Source: Oscillospiraceae bacterium
Lineage (GTDB): Bacteria > Bacillota > Clostridia > Oscillospirales > Ruminococcaceae
NCBI GenBank assembly: GCA_902779915.1
Contig: CACZDM010000001.1
Span: 62,001-126,000, forward strand
DNA length: 64,000 nucleotides
Direction of reading: 5' to 3'
The position numbers were made by a program, and so were the translations under genes. The notes under the pieces are model-generated. The model was not told the origin of the DNA. It saw only the letters and a program-made list of their open reading frames with translations, and made no database searches. Below are positions 55,946 to 64,000 of this stretch, piece by piece. How positions within the stretch are numbered: position 1 is the first letter of the stretch; each line of letters starts with the position of its first letter.

Positions 55946-58900
55946 TTACCTGTTTTTTGATCTTTGTCTAAAAAATAATTTATATATAAAAATCAACGAA
56001 GCCGCCACTCCAACAAACATCCAAACGTTTAAATTGTTGTTTTGGTCAATCATAATTCCAAACAGCATCGAGCTCAAAGTTGTTCCGATTGCCGAAAACA
56101 AATTAAACACTCCTTCTGCTTTGTCTTCATCAAACTCGTGCTGGGTCCCCATGTCAATGAAAGTTGCTTTAGCAACGTTTGTTCCAAAGCTATAAGCAAC
56201 GCCAAGCATAAATAAACCAATTGTGAATATGTTTAAATTGTTAAACTGCGCCAAAATCACCATGGATATAAAGCTCAAGAAAATCGCAACAGTTATCGCG
56301 TTTTCTTTGAATTTTTTCATTGATATTTTGGTTATATATGCGCCCAAAAAGACCGAACCAAAGCTTGTTAGGGCCATCAGTATTGACGTTTGTTCTTCAT
56401 ACAAGCTCATTTTTTCCCCATATATTGGAACATAGTAATCCGCAAATTTAGAAATAATTCCCCAAACAACGACTATTGCAAGAATATATAGAAAAACTTG
56501 CTTTGACATCACAAATTTTAGCGTCCTGAATTTAGCTTTAGACTCTTTGCTGTCCCGATTGGCTTCAAATTTTGGTTTAACATATGTTGCGCAAAAATAT
56601 ATGCAAAATACAAGTGATATAACTCCAATTAGCGCTGAAGTCAGGAAAACTTCGCTATATTCACAAAAACTATACAAAAACGCACCAATAATCGTTCCAA
56701 GAAATTGTCCTGAAATTTCCCCAGATCCACACATAAATTCAACGCTGTTTGCGGTTTCTTCATCCGAACTTTTAGCATACGCCGACTTGGATTCGATTAA
56801 AAGGCCATAGCTTAGTCCATTAACCAAAAGCGCAAATGTCATTAAATAATATGACCGAGTCATGGCGAGAAGTATATTGCTTGCAATCAAGCCAAACGCC
56901 GAAGCCATGACAACCTTTTCAAAACCAAGTTTTTTAAAAATTTTCCAAGCAAAGACGGGAACTATGGTTATAAACATTGTGTTTATCGACAGCGGTATGC
57001 TGCCAGCAAGCATTTTTGGGATTCCAAGTTGCTTTGAATAAAAAGTCAGTGTGTATAACGGCAAAAATATTGCAGAAAGATTAGTTGCTGTGCTGAAAAT
57101 AACGTTGGAAAGCCTCAAAGAATGAATCGGCAAAACCCCTTCCCTTTTGCCCAAAATCAGGCCATCTTTAAGGCGATTTTTATATTTTGCTCTTTGGTCT
57201 AAATATGCAATCGCTTCGTTTAAAACAAACGTTATAAAGATAATCAGCGACAAAACATGAATTATTATCTGAACTATTGTTTCTCGAATTTGTTTTTGAA
57301 TGACCGAAGAATCTTTTGTTACTGAAATCGCAGCAACAACATCTCCATCCGAATTAAAAATGGGGGATCTGGCGATAATAAAATGCCCTTCGCTGTTTGT
57401 AACATATGTTGTCCTAGGCTTTTTATTTTCATATATCCATTTTAATTCTTGGCTTGTCTCATAGTCCATTGGATAGTATGCCCCCGTTGACAGATCTTGA
57501 TATATCATAACTATTGCAGTCCCATCAACATATGATTCAAGAGACGCCCCCATTCTTGAGTCAACATATTCGTTCCCTTGAGTTATTGTCCGGATTTGAT
57601 CAACAAGTTCGTTATATTCTTCGCTCATAAAGTCTGTTGCGCAATCAATTTCACATATTTTTTCCGCATCCAAAGAATCGCTTGCTATTTGAGAAACCGT
57701 CGACAGCTTATCTAAAATATATTTTTCATATATGGAATTTATCGTTGGAATTGTCAGCGGCAATATGCAGGCTGAAATTAAAATGGTTGTTAAAATAACG
57801 ATGATTTCAATTTTGAATAATGTTCCAAATCTGAATTTATTAAACGCTAGAATGAAAAATAGTCTCAAAACAACATATATTCCTAACAGTATGCACACTA
57901 TCAAAGAAATGTTCGCAACCATTTCGAGCAGGAAATAGGTTGTCCCCTGATTAAATTTGCTGTCATTATATAAAACTTTTCCGTCTTTTGTTCTCGCATA
58001 AAAAACATTATCATCATAAATTGCCGATATTACGTCGTCTGATGAACCGTCTGCAAAAGAGACATTATCAACCTTAACGATCGAAACCAAGCCCCTGTTT
58101 GGCGGCAAATTTTCGTTAGGAAACAGATCTTCCTTGCCAATAACTCTTTGTATTTTTTTGTCCTGAGATATTTTGTTAATGGAGGATGTCCTCAAATCGG
58201 TGAAATATAGTGATTCATCAGACCCAACAGCAATTCCAGAAGCTTCAATCATTGGGTCAAACTCGATATATGGCTGAATTTCTTGATCTTTAGCAACGTG
58301 AATTTTTCCTCTTTTGTCGGTTAGGTACATGACTTCGCTTTGTGGAGAAATTGCATAGTCCCGTATTAGATCTATTGCATTTTCGAATTCATATCTTGAT
58401 TTCACAACCGCTTTCTGACTGTCTTTTTGCCCATCGCCATCTTCATCATTATCACCTTCCTCGTCATCATCGTTTTCTTGATCTTCGTCTTTATCATCCG
58501 CATCAATAAGCTGAACATGTTCAAATGTTTGTTCATCAGCCTGTATAAATTCAATCTGCTTATCATTAAGCCGGAGGCCAAAAATTTTCGATTTGCGCGG
58601 CTTGAAATCTTTATAATTCGAAGTATATAAAGTTTTTAAATATTTTCCGTTTGAGTCATATTGCATTATTGTTTCTTTTGAAACCAAATAACCGCTTTCA
58701 TCCCATTTTAACCCGTGAATATATACATTTTTTGCGTCTTCGTCCGCAGTCACATTTTCAATCTGATCAAACTTGGTCTCGTCTTCTTCGCCAATCGACC
58801 AAATAACTTCTTTGTCTTGTATTTTAAGCAATCTGTTTTTGCCGCTGTCAATGATATATACGTCTTCGTGCTTATTGATAAAAGTTGCATATCCTGAATT

Positions 58901-59056
58901 TATTTCAACATTATAGTCAAAATCAAGATTTAGATTAACATCTGCCGCTTTAAATAAAATATATGATATAAGCAAGCAAGCCACAACAAATGTATCAATA
59001 ATTCGGATTTTTTTTGATTTTAGCCAATAAAAAGCTGCTGCCAATTTTTTAAACAT
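55946..59056 (-). CDS. multidomain membrane protein: beta-propeller + Cache-like sensor + MFS domain (paralogue 2)
   Basis: 1036 residues with the same domain order as paralogue 1 and recognisable identity throughout ('SRYEFENAIDLIRDY' vs 'SRYEFEGAIDLIKDY', 'EEQTSILMALTSFGSVFLG' vs 'EEQTSIMMAAVSFSGVFFG'). It differs by an acidic insertion at about residues 186-206 with 'DEEGDNDEDGDGQKDSQK', resembling calcium-binding Asp-rich loops, placed within the propeller. The N-terminal helix, two helices after the propeller, Cache-like closing strands 'IARSPIFNSDGDVVAAISVT' and C-terminal MFS are all present. AAAGGTGGG precedes ATG. Upstream of paralogue 1 by 80 bases, same strand; likely an ancient tandem duplication. 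Confidence 0.82.
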   Translation of the reverse strand: MFKKLAAAFYWLKSKKIRIIDTFVVACLLISYILFKAADVNLNLDFDYNVEINSGYATFINKHEDVYIIDSGKNRLLKIQDKEVIWSIGEEDETKFDQIENVTADEDAKNVYIHGLKWDESGYLVSKETIMQYDSNGKYLKTLYTSNYKDFKPRKSKIFGLRLNDKQIEFIQADEQTFEHVQLIDADDKDEDQENDDDEEGDNDEDGDGQKDSQKAVVKSRYEFENAIDLIRDYAISPQSEVMYLTDKRGKIHVAKDQEIQPYIEFDPMIEASGIAVGSDESLYFTDLRTSSINKISQDKKIQRVIGKEDLFPNENLPPNRGLVSIVKVDNVSFADGSSDDVISAIYDDNVFYARTKDGKVLYNDSKFNQGTTYFLLEMVANISLIVCILLGIYVVLRLFFILAFNKFRFGTLFKIEIIVILTTILISACILPLTIPTINSIYEKYILDKLSTVSQIASDSLDAEKICEIDCATDFMSEEYNELVDQIRTITQGNEYVDSRMGASLESYVDGTAIVMIYQDLSTGAYYPMDYETSQELKWIYENKKPRTTYVTNSEGHFIIARSPIFNSDGDVVAAISVTKDSSVIQKQIRETIVQIIIHVLSLIIFITFVLNEAIAYLDQRAKYKNRLKDGLILGKREGVLPIHSLRLSNVIFSTATNLSAIFLPLYTLTFYSKQLGIPKMLAGSIPLSINTMFITIVPVFAWKIFKKLGFEKVVMASAFGLIASNILLAMTRSYYLMTFALLVNGLSYGLLIESKSAYAKSSDEETANSVEFMCGSGEISGQFLGTIIGAFLYSFCEYSEVFLTSALIGVISLVFCIYFCATYVKPKFEANRDSKESKAKFRTLKFVMSKQVFLYILAIVVVWGIISKFADYYVPIYGEKMSLYEEQTSILMALTSFGSVFLGAYITKISMKKFKENAITVAIFLSFISMVILAQFNNLNIFTIGLFMLGVAYSFGTNVAKATFIDMGTQHEFDEDKAEGVFNLFSAIGTTLSSMLFGIMIDQNNNLNVWMFVGVAASLIFIYKLFFRQRSKNR

Positions 59057-59150
59057 AAAAGTCCCACCTTTCCTGTAAAATATGATTTATTTCAATTTAT
59101 TACCATCAGGATGGTCCATAAACAGCGCTTAACTTAATTAGCTTTTTTGA

Positions 59151-61817
59151 TTAATGTGATTTAAATTTTTGAGTTAAAATTTTTCTAAAAATATCCGCAG
59201 GTATTATTGAAACAGCAAGTAAAAAAACCAAGATCCATCCCTTTAAATCAAACGCAACGCAATCGAAAATATTTCCTATATATCGAAAAAACTCAATTGG
59301 CAAGCTCCCCGCGCCGACAATTATCACTTGAATTCCCATGATTATAAACAAAATAACTAAAAAATTAGGATTTTGGTTTAATTTATTAAATATATTAAAT
59401 TTATTATCCCTGACATTAAAGCCATTAAACAAAGCCATCCAAACAAAAAGAACAAAATATGCGCTATATAGCTGGCGTTGGTTTTCAAAAAAGCTTGCAA
59501 AAATTGTAAGATTTAAAAAGCAAAAACTGACTAAAACAACCCAAAAGCTTGCAAACAAAATCTGAAAAATCATAGCTTTGCTGATTATATTTTCGTCTCT
59601 TATCCTTGGCTTTTCCCTCATATATTTTTCCAAAGCAGGCTCTTTTCCAAACATGAGCGCCCCAAGGCTGTCCATAACCAGGTTAATGAACAAGAGATGG
59701 ACAACTTTTAATGGCGCGACAATTCCAAAAAACGGGCTGAATCCGCTGACAACAACAGCAGCAAAATTTATCGTCAGCTGAAATTTGCAAAACTTTAAAA
59801 TGTTGTGGTATATCGTTCTTCCATACAAAATCGCGTCCCTGATTGAGCAAAAATTATCGTCGAGTATGACAATTTTTCCAGCTTCTTTTGCAGCTTCTGT
59901 TCCGCTGCCCATAGCAAATCCAACGTCCGCCCTCTTTAAAGCCGGCGAATCATTAACACCGTCTCCGGTCATCCCAACAACCAAATTCATCTCCTGACAG
60001 ATTCGAACCATCCTCGACTTATCCGTTGGCAAAGCTCTTGCAATGACGCGGACGCTTTGAATGATTTGTTTAACCTGTTCATCAGACATTTCGTTTAATT
60101 GTTTCGACGTTAAAGCTATGTCGCTTGGCTTGTCAATCAACCCGGCGTCTTTTGCGATTTCAACCGCTGTTTCCAGCCGATCTCCTGTGATCATAACAAC
60201 TGAAATTCCCGCTTTTTTAACCTCTTGGATCGCCGCTTTTGCCTCTGGACGAACCTCGTCTTTGATCGCTAAAAATCCCAAGATAACCAAATCATCATTC
60301 ACATTACTCTCAGTATAATTTTTTTCAGAATATCCAAACGCCAAAATCCTCATTGCCATCGACGCATATTCATTGATTTTTTTATTAATCTTTTCCAAAG
60401 AAATATCTCGCACTTTTCCATCAACAGTCAAAAATTTTTTGGCTTTTTGGAGCAAAACCTCTGGAGCTCCTTTATATATGACTTTTTCGATATTTTTGAT
60501 TTCTATTTGACTAAATTTGTTTTTGGAATTAAATTCTTGATGTTTTCCAATAATATATTGCTCACTGTTTTTTAAACTATCATATTCATCTTTACCCAAA
60601 AACCGAGTTATGGCTTGATCAGTCACATTGCCGCCAACGACGTTGTTTTTTGAATCAAACATCGAGGAGCTGTTTTTAGCGATGGCGATGTTTAAAAGAG
60701 CCCGAATTTTTGAATCTTTGCAAAGTTTTCCAAGATCAATCGCCGTCCCATCACCCAAAAAAAACTCCGTTACCTCAAGCTGACCTTTAGTTATCGTTCC
60801 AGTTTTGTCACTAAATAAAATGTTTAACGAGCCTGCTGTTTCGATTCCGATTGCTTTTCGAACCAAAACATTGTGGTCGAGCATTCGGCTTGTGTTTTGC
60901 ATCAAAACCAAGGATATCATCAGCGGCAAGCCCTCGGGAACTGCGCAAACGACGATTAGTATGGATAGAGAAACCGCCTCCAAAAAGTCCAGAAGTATTT
61001 TTTCAAAGCCAAGCGATACATATGAAGAGATTCCGCCCGCGCACACCACAAAATACGCCATATATAAAACAAAAATAGCCACGCTGGCTGCATATCCAAT
61101 TTTTGAAATTTGACCCGCCAATTTTTTCAATTTAACCTTCAGGGGCGAATCTGGCTCGGATTCTTTCATTTGCTCGGCCATTTTTCCCATCATCGTTTCC
61201 GTTCCAACCTTTTTGACGCAAAAAATCCCTTCCCCATCGCCCACAACCGACCCACGAAACAAAAGATGTTCTTCCAGAAAAGTCTCGCCGGTTATTTTTT
61301 TTGGAAATTCAAGGTCTTCTTCAGATGCTCGTTTTAGACATTGCTCAACTTCGCCATTTAAAGCCGAGTTATTGACCTTCAAACAGCCATCAATTAAAAC
61401 GCCATCCGCCGGAATTTTATCACCTGATTGGACTATTATTTTATCACCAACAACAACATCATCAAAGTCGACAACGCAAACGCCCCCATTCCGAAGCGCT
61501 TTGCAGGTTTGTTTTTTGGATTTTCTTTTGAGCTCTCGATATTTTAGGTCGCTCGCAACCCCCGTTTTAGCAGTCACAACAGCAACGATGACAATTGCAA
61601 GCAATGTTCCAATAGGCTCATAAATTCCTGCTTTGCCGAAAAAAACCATTGCAAACATTACAAAAACTATTAAAAGCAGAATTTTAATCATCGGGTCGCT
61701 AAACGCTTGCCTAAACTCATTTAAAAAGGTCGTTGGCCTGGCCTCTGGAATTTTGTTTAAACCCCATCTAGCCCTGGACTTTTCAATTTCAGCATCACTC
61801 AAACCATAAAATCTCAT
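59151..61817 (-). CDS. calcium-transporting P-type ATPase
   Basis: 888 residues, P2-type (SERCA/PMCA-like): actuator motif 'NNSALNGEVEQCLKRA' (a TGES-like 'NGEV'), M4 'CAVPEGLPLMIS', phosphorylation site 'LFSDKTGTITKG', 'MITGDRLETAVEIA' and 'GMTGDGVNDSPALKRADVGF', with six C-terminal helices. PEGL in M4 supports calcium specificity. Presumed to export Ca2+ from the cytoplasm. ATG at 61817 has GGAGGGG seven bases upstream. It lies just upstream of the two propeller-Cache-MFS genes on the same strand. Confidence 0.94.
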   Translation of the reverse strand: MRFYGLSDAEIEKSRARWGLNKIPEARPTTFLNEFRQAFSDPMIKILLLIVFVMFAMVFFGKAGIYEPIGTLLAIVIVAVVTAKTGVASDLKYRELKRKSKKQTCKALRNGGVCVVDFDDVVVGDKIIVQSGDKIPADGVLIDGCLKVNNSALNGEVEQCLKRASEEDLEFPKKITGETFLEEHLLFRGSVVGDGEGIFCVKKVGTETMMGKMAEQMKESEPDSPLKVKLKKLAGQISKIGYAASVAIFVLYMAYFVVCAGGISSYVSLGFEKILLDFLEAVSLSILIVVCAVPEGLPLMISLVLMQNTSRMLDHNVLVRKAIGIETAGSLNILFSDKTGTITKGQLEVTEFFLGDGTAIDLGKLCKDSKIRALLNIAIAKNSSSMFDSKNNVVGGNVTDQAITRFLGKDEYDSLKNSEQYIIGKHQEFNSKNKFSQIEIKNIEKVIYKGAPEVLLQKAKKFLTVDGKVRDISLEKINKKINEYASMAMRILAFGYSEKNYTESNVNDDLVILGFLAIKDEVRPEAKAAIQEVKKAGISVVMITGDRLETAVEIAKDAGLIDKPSDIALTSKQLNEMSDEQVKQIIQSVRVIARALPTDKSRMVRICQEMNLVVGMTGDGVNDSPALKRADVGFAMGSGTEAAKEAGKIVILDDNFCSIRDAILYGRTIYHNILKFCKFQLTINFAAVVVSGFSPFFGIVAPLKVVHLLFINLVMDSLGALMFGKEPALEKYMREKPRIRDENIISKAMIFQILFASFWVVLVSFCFLNLTIFASFFENQRQLYSAYFVLFVWMALFNGFNVRDNKFNIFNKLNQNPNFLVILFIIMGIQVIIVGAGSLPIEFFRYIGNIFDCVAFDLKGWILVFLLAVSIIPADIFRKILTQKFKSH

Positions 61818-62201
61818 TTTCAAGCCCCTCCATAATTTCACAACAAATTGAGAGCATTTCAAATCGCTTAGAAACAAAAAACACTTCCAACAAAATTTAA
61901 CCTAAACTTAATTTATGACGAAAATGGCGCTTTCAAACAAATTTTTTATTTGGCAGGGAAAAAAATTTAGGGCGAGCCCCGATTTTTTAAGACTTTATTA
62001 ATAAAATTTGAAATTTATTAAAATTTAACTATAATATTATTCTACAATTTCTTTTATAATTTGTCAATAAATTTATTTTAAATTTTCGTTCATCGTTGTC
62101 GTTTCAGCAATTTTGAAGAATTTGAAACAAAACGCTTTGCGGGCTTTTTGCATTGTTTTTAGAATATACTCAAGGATATTATGATTTTTATATAAAGGGG
62201 G
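61818..62201. other. intergenic region between the ATPase and the ABC importer leader
   Basis: Contains the ATPase promoter (next entry) and a GC-richer patch GGGCGAGCCCC near 61970; otherwise AT-rich with nothing recognised. Confidence 0.5.
62039..62067 (-). promoter_or_regulatory. promoter of the calcium ATPase gene
   Basis: Minus strand: TTGACA (62067-62062), 17 bases, TAGAAT (62044-62039), about 220 bases upstream of the start. Confidence 0.8.
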
Positions 62202-62230
62202 TTGACAAAATTTTGTTTTTGTGATATAAT
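62202..62230 (+). promoter_or_regulatory. promoter of the ABC importer operon
   Basis: TTGACA (62202-62207), 17 bases, TATAAT (62225-62230). Confidence 0.9.
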
Positions 62231-62262
62231 AATAATATCTTATATTTTAAGGATTGATTTTT

Positions 62263-62313
62263 ATGTATGCTGTTTTGAAATTGAACGATTTTCGATTTAT
62301 TGACTTTATATAG
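62263..62313 (+). CDS. candidate 16-residue leader peptide
   Basis: ATG at 62263 behind AAGGA encodes MYAVLKLNDFRFIDFI and stops at 62311, just before the attenuator hairpins. It contains three Phe and two Ile in the last seven residues. A leader peptide whose translation controls the downstream terminator is an inference; the ORF could be accidental. Confidence 0.45.
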   Translation: MYAVLKLNDFRFIDFI

Positions 62314-62333
62314 GCTGCGCTTGCAGGTTTTTT

Positions 62334-62440
62334 GAGCCATGGCGGGTGCGGCTGCGCTCGCTGTGGTTCTTTTTATTACAATATAAAAAGAGCTAAAACT
62401 TATTGCTGTTTATTTTGAGTTTTGGCTCTTTTATTTTTTT
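62334..62440 (+). promoter_or_regulatory. attenuator: mutually exclusive hairpins and intrinsic terminator
   Basis: Three pairings compete. (1) GAGCCATGGCGGG (62334-62346) with CTCGCTGTGGTTC (62357-62369), 13 pairs including G-U. (2) TCTTTTT (62368-62374) with AAAAAGA (62385-62391). (3) Terminator AAAAGAGCTAAAACT (62386-62400) with AGTTTTGGCTCTTTT (62418-62432) followed by a T-rich run. (2) shares bases with both (1) and (3), the logic of an antiterminator. It sits between the promoter and the importer genes. Confidence 0.75.
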
Positions 62441-62453
62441 GGAGGATACTAAA

Positions 62454-62537
62454 ATGTTACATATAATTAAATTTTTTATCTTTAGAAAGATTTTATTTGA
62501 TGAACGATTTAAAATTTTATATATTTTTGAAAATTAG
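62454..62537 (+). CDS. candidate 27-residue ORF between attenuator and importer
   Basis: ATG at 62454 with GGAGG nine bases upstream encodes a 27-residue Phe/Ile/Lys-rich peptide starting MLHIIKFFIFRKI, ending at TAG 62535-62537. The ribosome-binding site is strong, better than that of the following gene (AAAGG). Could be a small membrane peptide or a translational coupling device; not recognised. Confidence 0.45.
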   Translation: MLHIIKFFIFRKILFDERFKILYIFEN

Positions 62538-62573
62538 CTGCTAAATTTAATTTTTTTAGAAAGGTAGATTAAA

Positions 62574-63554
62574 ATGAAAATTAAAAAATATCACATTATA
62601 ACAGCAATTATATTAATATGTTCTGTATTTCTTATTGTTTTCTCAAATTCAAATGTTAAACCTGAGCAAAAACAAATAGGAATCATTCAATTCATCGAAC
62701 ACGACTGTTTGGATATGGCAAGAAAAGGGTTTATTGATGAGCTAGCCGAACAGGGCTTTGAAGACGGAAAAAACATTAAAATAGACTATCAAAATGCGCA
62801 AGGCGATCAGAGCGTGTGTAACTCAATTGCAAGCAATTTTTTGGAAAATAGCGTCAAAAAAGACCTGATCCTTTCAATCGCAACCCCTGCTGCTCAATCT
62901 GTTGCAAATCTAACCAAAACCGTTCCAATGCTCTTCACCGCAGTCACAGATCCCGTCTCGTGCGGACTTGTTAAATCAATCGACGAGCCAGGAGGAAATA
63001 TCACCGGAACTTCAGATATGGTCGCGGTTGAAAAGCAAATCAATTTGATAAAACAGCTAAAACCAAGCGCCAAAAAAGTCGGAATACTTTATTGTTCAAG
63101 CGAGGCAAATTCCCAAGTTCAGGCGCAAATTGCAAAAAGCGAAGCTGAAAAACTTGGCCTTCAAGCAATTGACTACACAGTCTCGAATTCAAGCGAAATT
63201 CAGCAAATGGTTGAATATATGGCCGGCTTGGTTGACGCAATATTCGTTCCAACTGATAATTTAGTGGTTTCATGCATGCCGCTGGTTAGCAAAATCGCAA
63301 CCGCAGCTAAAAAACCGATAATATGCAGCGAATCTGCTAGCGTTAAAAACGGCGCTCTAGCAACATATGGAATCGATTTCTATAAACTTGGCAAAGAAAC
63401 CGCAAAACAAGCAATGCAGGTCCTTCGCGGCCAAGAAACGCCACAAAAACTGCCCGTCCAATATCAATCTGATCCAAAACTTTCCATAAACTATGAAGTC
63501 GCCAAAAAACTCGAAATTGAAATTCCAGAAAATTTAAGGGGGCAAGCTCAATGA
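62574..63554 (+). CDS. ABC transporter substrate-binding protein (TrpX/ABC_sub_bind family)
   Basis: 326 residues: N-terminal membrane/signal helix (residues 6-26, no lipobox Cys), then a two-lobed binding fold: 'QIGIIQFIEHDCLDMARKGF', 'TVPMLFTAVTDPVSCGLVKS', 'GGNITGTSDMVAVEKQINLI' and 'IFVPTDNLVVSCMPLV'. This is the PF04392-type family, members of which (TrpX of streptococci) bind tryptophan or other aromatic amino acids; the ligand here is not proven. The stop overlaps the permease ATG (ATGA). Confidence 0.9.
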   Translation: MKIKKYHIITAIILICSVFLIVFSNSNVKPEQKQIGIIQFIEHDCLDMARKGFIDELAEQGFEDGKNIKIDYQNAQGDQSVCNSIASNFLENSVKKDLILSIATPAAQSVANLTKTVPMLFTAVTDPVSCGLVKSIDEPGGNITGTSDMVAVEKQINLIKQLKPSAKKVGILYCSSEANSQVQAQIAKSEAEKLGLQAIDYTVSNSSEIQQMVEYMAGLVDAIFVPTDNLVVSCMPLVSKIATAAKKPIICSESASVKNGALATYGIDFYKLGKETAKQAMQVLRGQETPQKLPVQYQSDPKLSINYEVAKKLEIEIPENLRGQAQ

Positions 63555-64000
63555 ACATCCTAATATCAACAATAACGCAAGGCCTGATATACGCAATTTT
63601 GGGCATTGGAGTGTATATAACCTTCAGGATTTTGAATTTTGCCGACATGACCGCTGAAGGAAGCCTCGGATTAGGGGGAAGCGTTTGTGCTGTTTTGGTT
63701 TCAAACGCTGTTAATCCCGTAACTAGCATTATTTTAGCAGGATTCATCGGGTCAGCGTCTGGCCTAGTGACAGGGGTTTTACACACAAAATTTAAAATCC
63801 AACCGATCCTTTCGGGAATTTTAACCATGATCGCATTATATTCTATTAATCTGAAAATAATGGGGAAGCCAAACATTTCTTTGATTGAAAGCGAAACAAT
63901 TTTTAGCTCAAAAGAAGGCGACCAACTGATAAATTTAATACTCATGGCAATTATTTGTTTAATAATTCTTGTTCTTTTAATCCTGTTTTTTAAAACCAGA
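63551..64000 (+). CDS. ABC transporter permease (partial, continues beyond window)
   Basis: Begins with ATG at 63551, overlapping the binding-protein stop, and is open to the window end (150 codons). Hydrophobic throughout: 'MNILISTITQGLIYAILGIG', 'RILNFADMTAEGSLGLGGSV', 'IILAGFIGSASGLVTGVLHT', 'ILSGILTMIALYSINLKIMG'. Matches the branched-chain/TrpY-type permease family (BPD_transp_2) that partners the preceding binding protein. An ATP-binding subunit gene would be expected next, outside the window. Confidence 0.93.
   Translation, partial: MNILISTITQGLIYAILGIGVYITFRILNFADMTAEGSLGLGGSVCAVLVSNAVNPVTSIILAGFIGSASGLVTGVLHTKFKIQPILSGILTMIALYSINLKIMGKPNISLIESETIFSSKEGDQLINLILMAIICLIILVLLILFFKTR

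Noticed and set aside
62202..62440. T-box riboswitch upstream of the amino-acid-type ABC importer
   Set aside because: No AGGGTGGNACCGCG antiterminator block or specifier-loop structure; alternative hairpins of a different kind are present instead.

Overview
The window looks like a chromosomal stretch of a low-GC, endospore-forming Gram-positive bacterium, most likely class Clostridia. This rests on late-sporulation sigma factor SigK, the spore proteins YabP and YabQ, a SpoIIQ-like M23 protein, the DivIC/YabQ/YabP/RqcP/HU neighbourhood, the paired GlgC/GlgD glycogen enzymes and near-consensus sigma-A promoters (TTGACA, 17-bp spacer, TATAAT) in front of many genes. I cannot name genus or species.

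Layout. 0-6.6 kb: an alpha-solenoid repeat protein, then prs-pth-mfd on the minus strand. 6.7-12.5 kb: two long-inverted-repeat elements around tRNA-Leu and a LOG-type protein, an nfeD/SPFH membrane pair, a TPP riboswitch with thiT, sigK and a PII-like protein. 12.5-16.5 kb: gdhA, then the minus-strand S1-protein/divIC/yabQ/yabP/rqcP/hup cluster. 17-20.6 kb: a small unknown gene, pduL, and rpmG-secE-nusG-rplK-rplA. 20.9-26.05 kb: an accessory block bounded by inverted half-copies of the same repeat family, holding two tandem small RNA genes and a secreted Ig-like (Big_2) protein. 26-33.6 kb: tRNA-Pro, tRNA-Arg, an Sfp-type transferase, unknown small proteins, pckG, paired half-size TauE proteins, DUF1292, a MazF-like toxin. 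33.8-40.1 kb: murC, a nudix/acyltransferase/AI-2E-family operon, an M14 peptidase, spoIIQ, DUF378. 40.2-46 kb: glycogen operon glgB-glgC-glgD-glgA. 46.4-52.7 kb: CmpB-like membrane protein, proB-proA, a histidine phosphatase, an XRE regulator, mtnN, ung and a coiled-coil protein. 52.8-61.8 kb: two tandem giant membrane proteins (predicted beta-propeller, Cache-like sensor and MFS domain in one chain) next to a calcium P-type ATPase. 62.2-64 kb: a promoter, 16-codon leader ORF, terminator/antiterminator leader and an ABC importer (binding protein plus permease cut by the window end).

The housekeeping genes fit a glycogen-storing, amino-acid-metabolising spore former (gdhA, pckG, pduL, proBA, glgBCDA) that salvages thiamine (thiT). 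The least ordinary parts are the twin small RNAs and Ig-protein block between repeat halves, the propeller-Cache-MFS pair, and the attenuator-like leader of the ABC importer. All identifications come from reading motifs and gene order; no database search or folding program was run.
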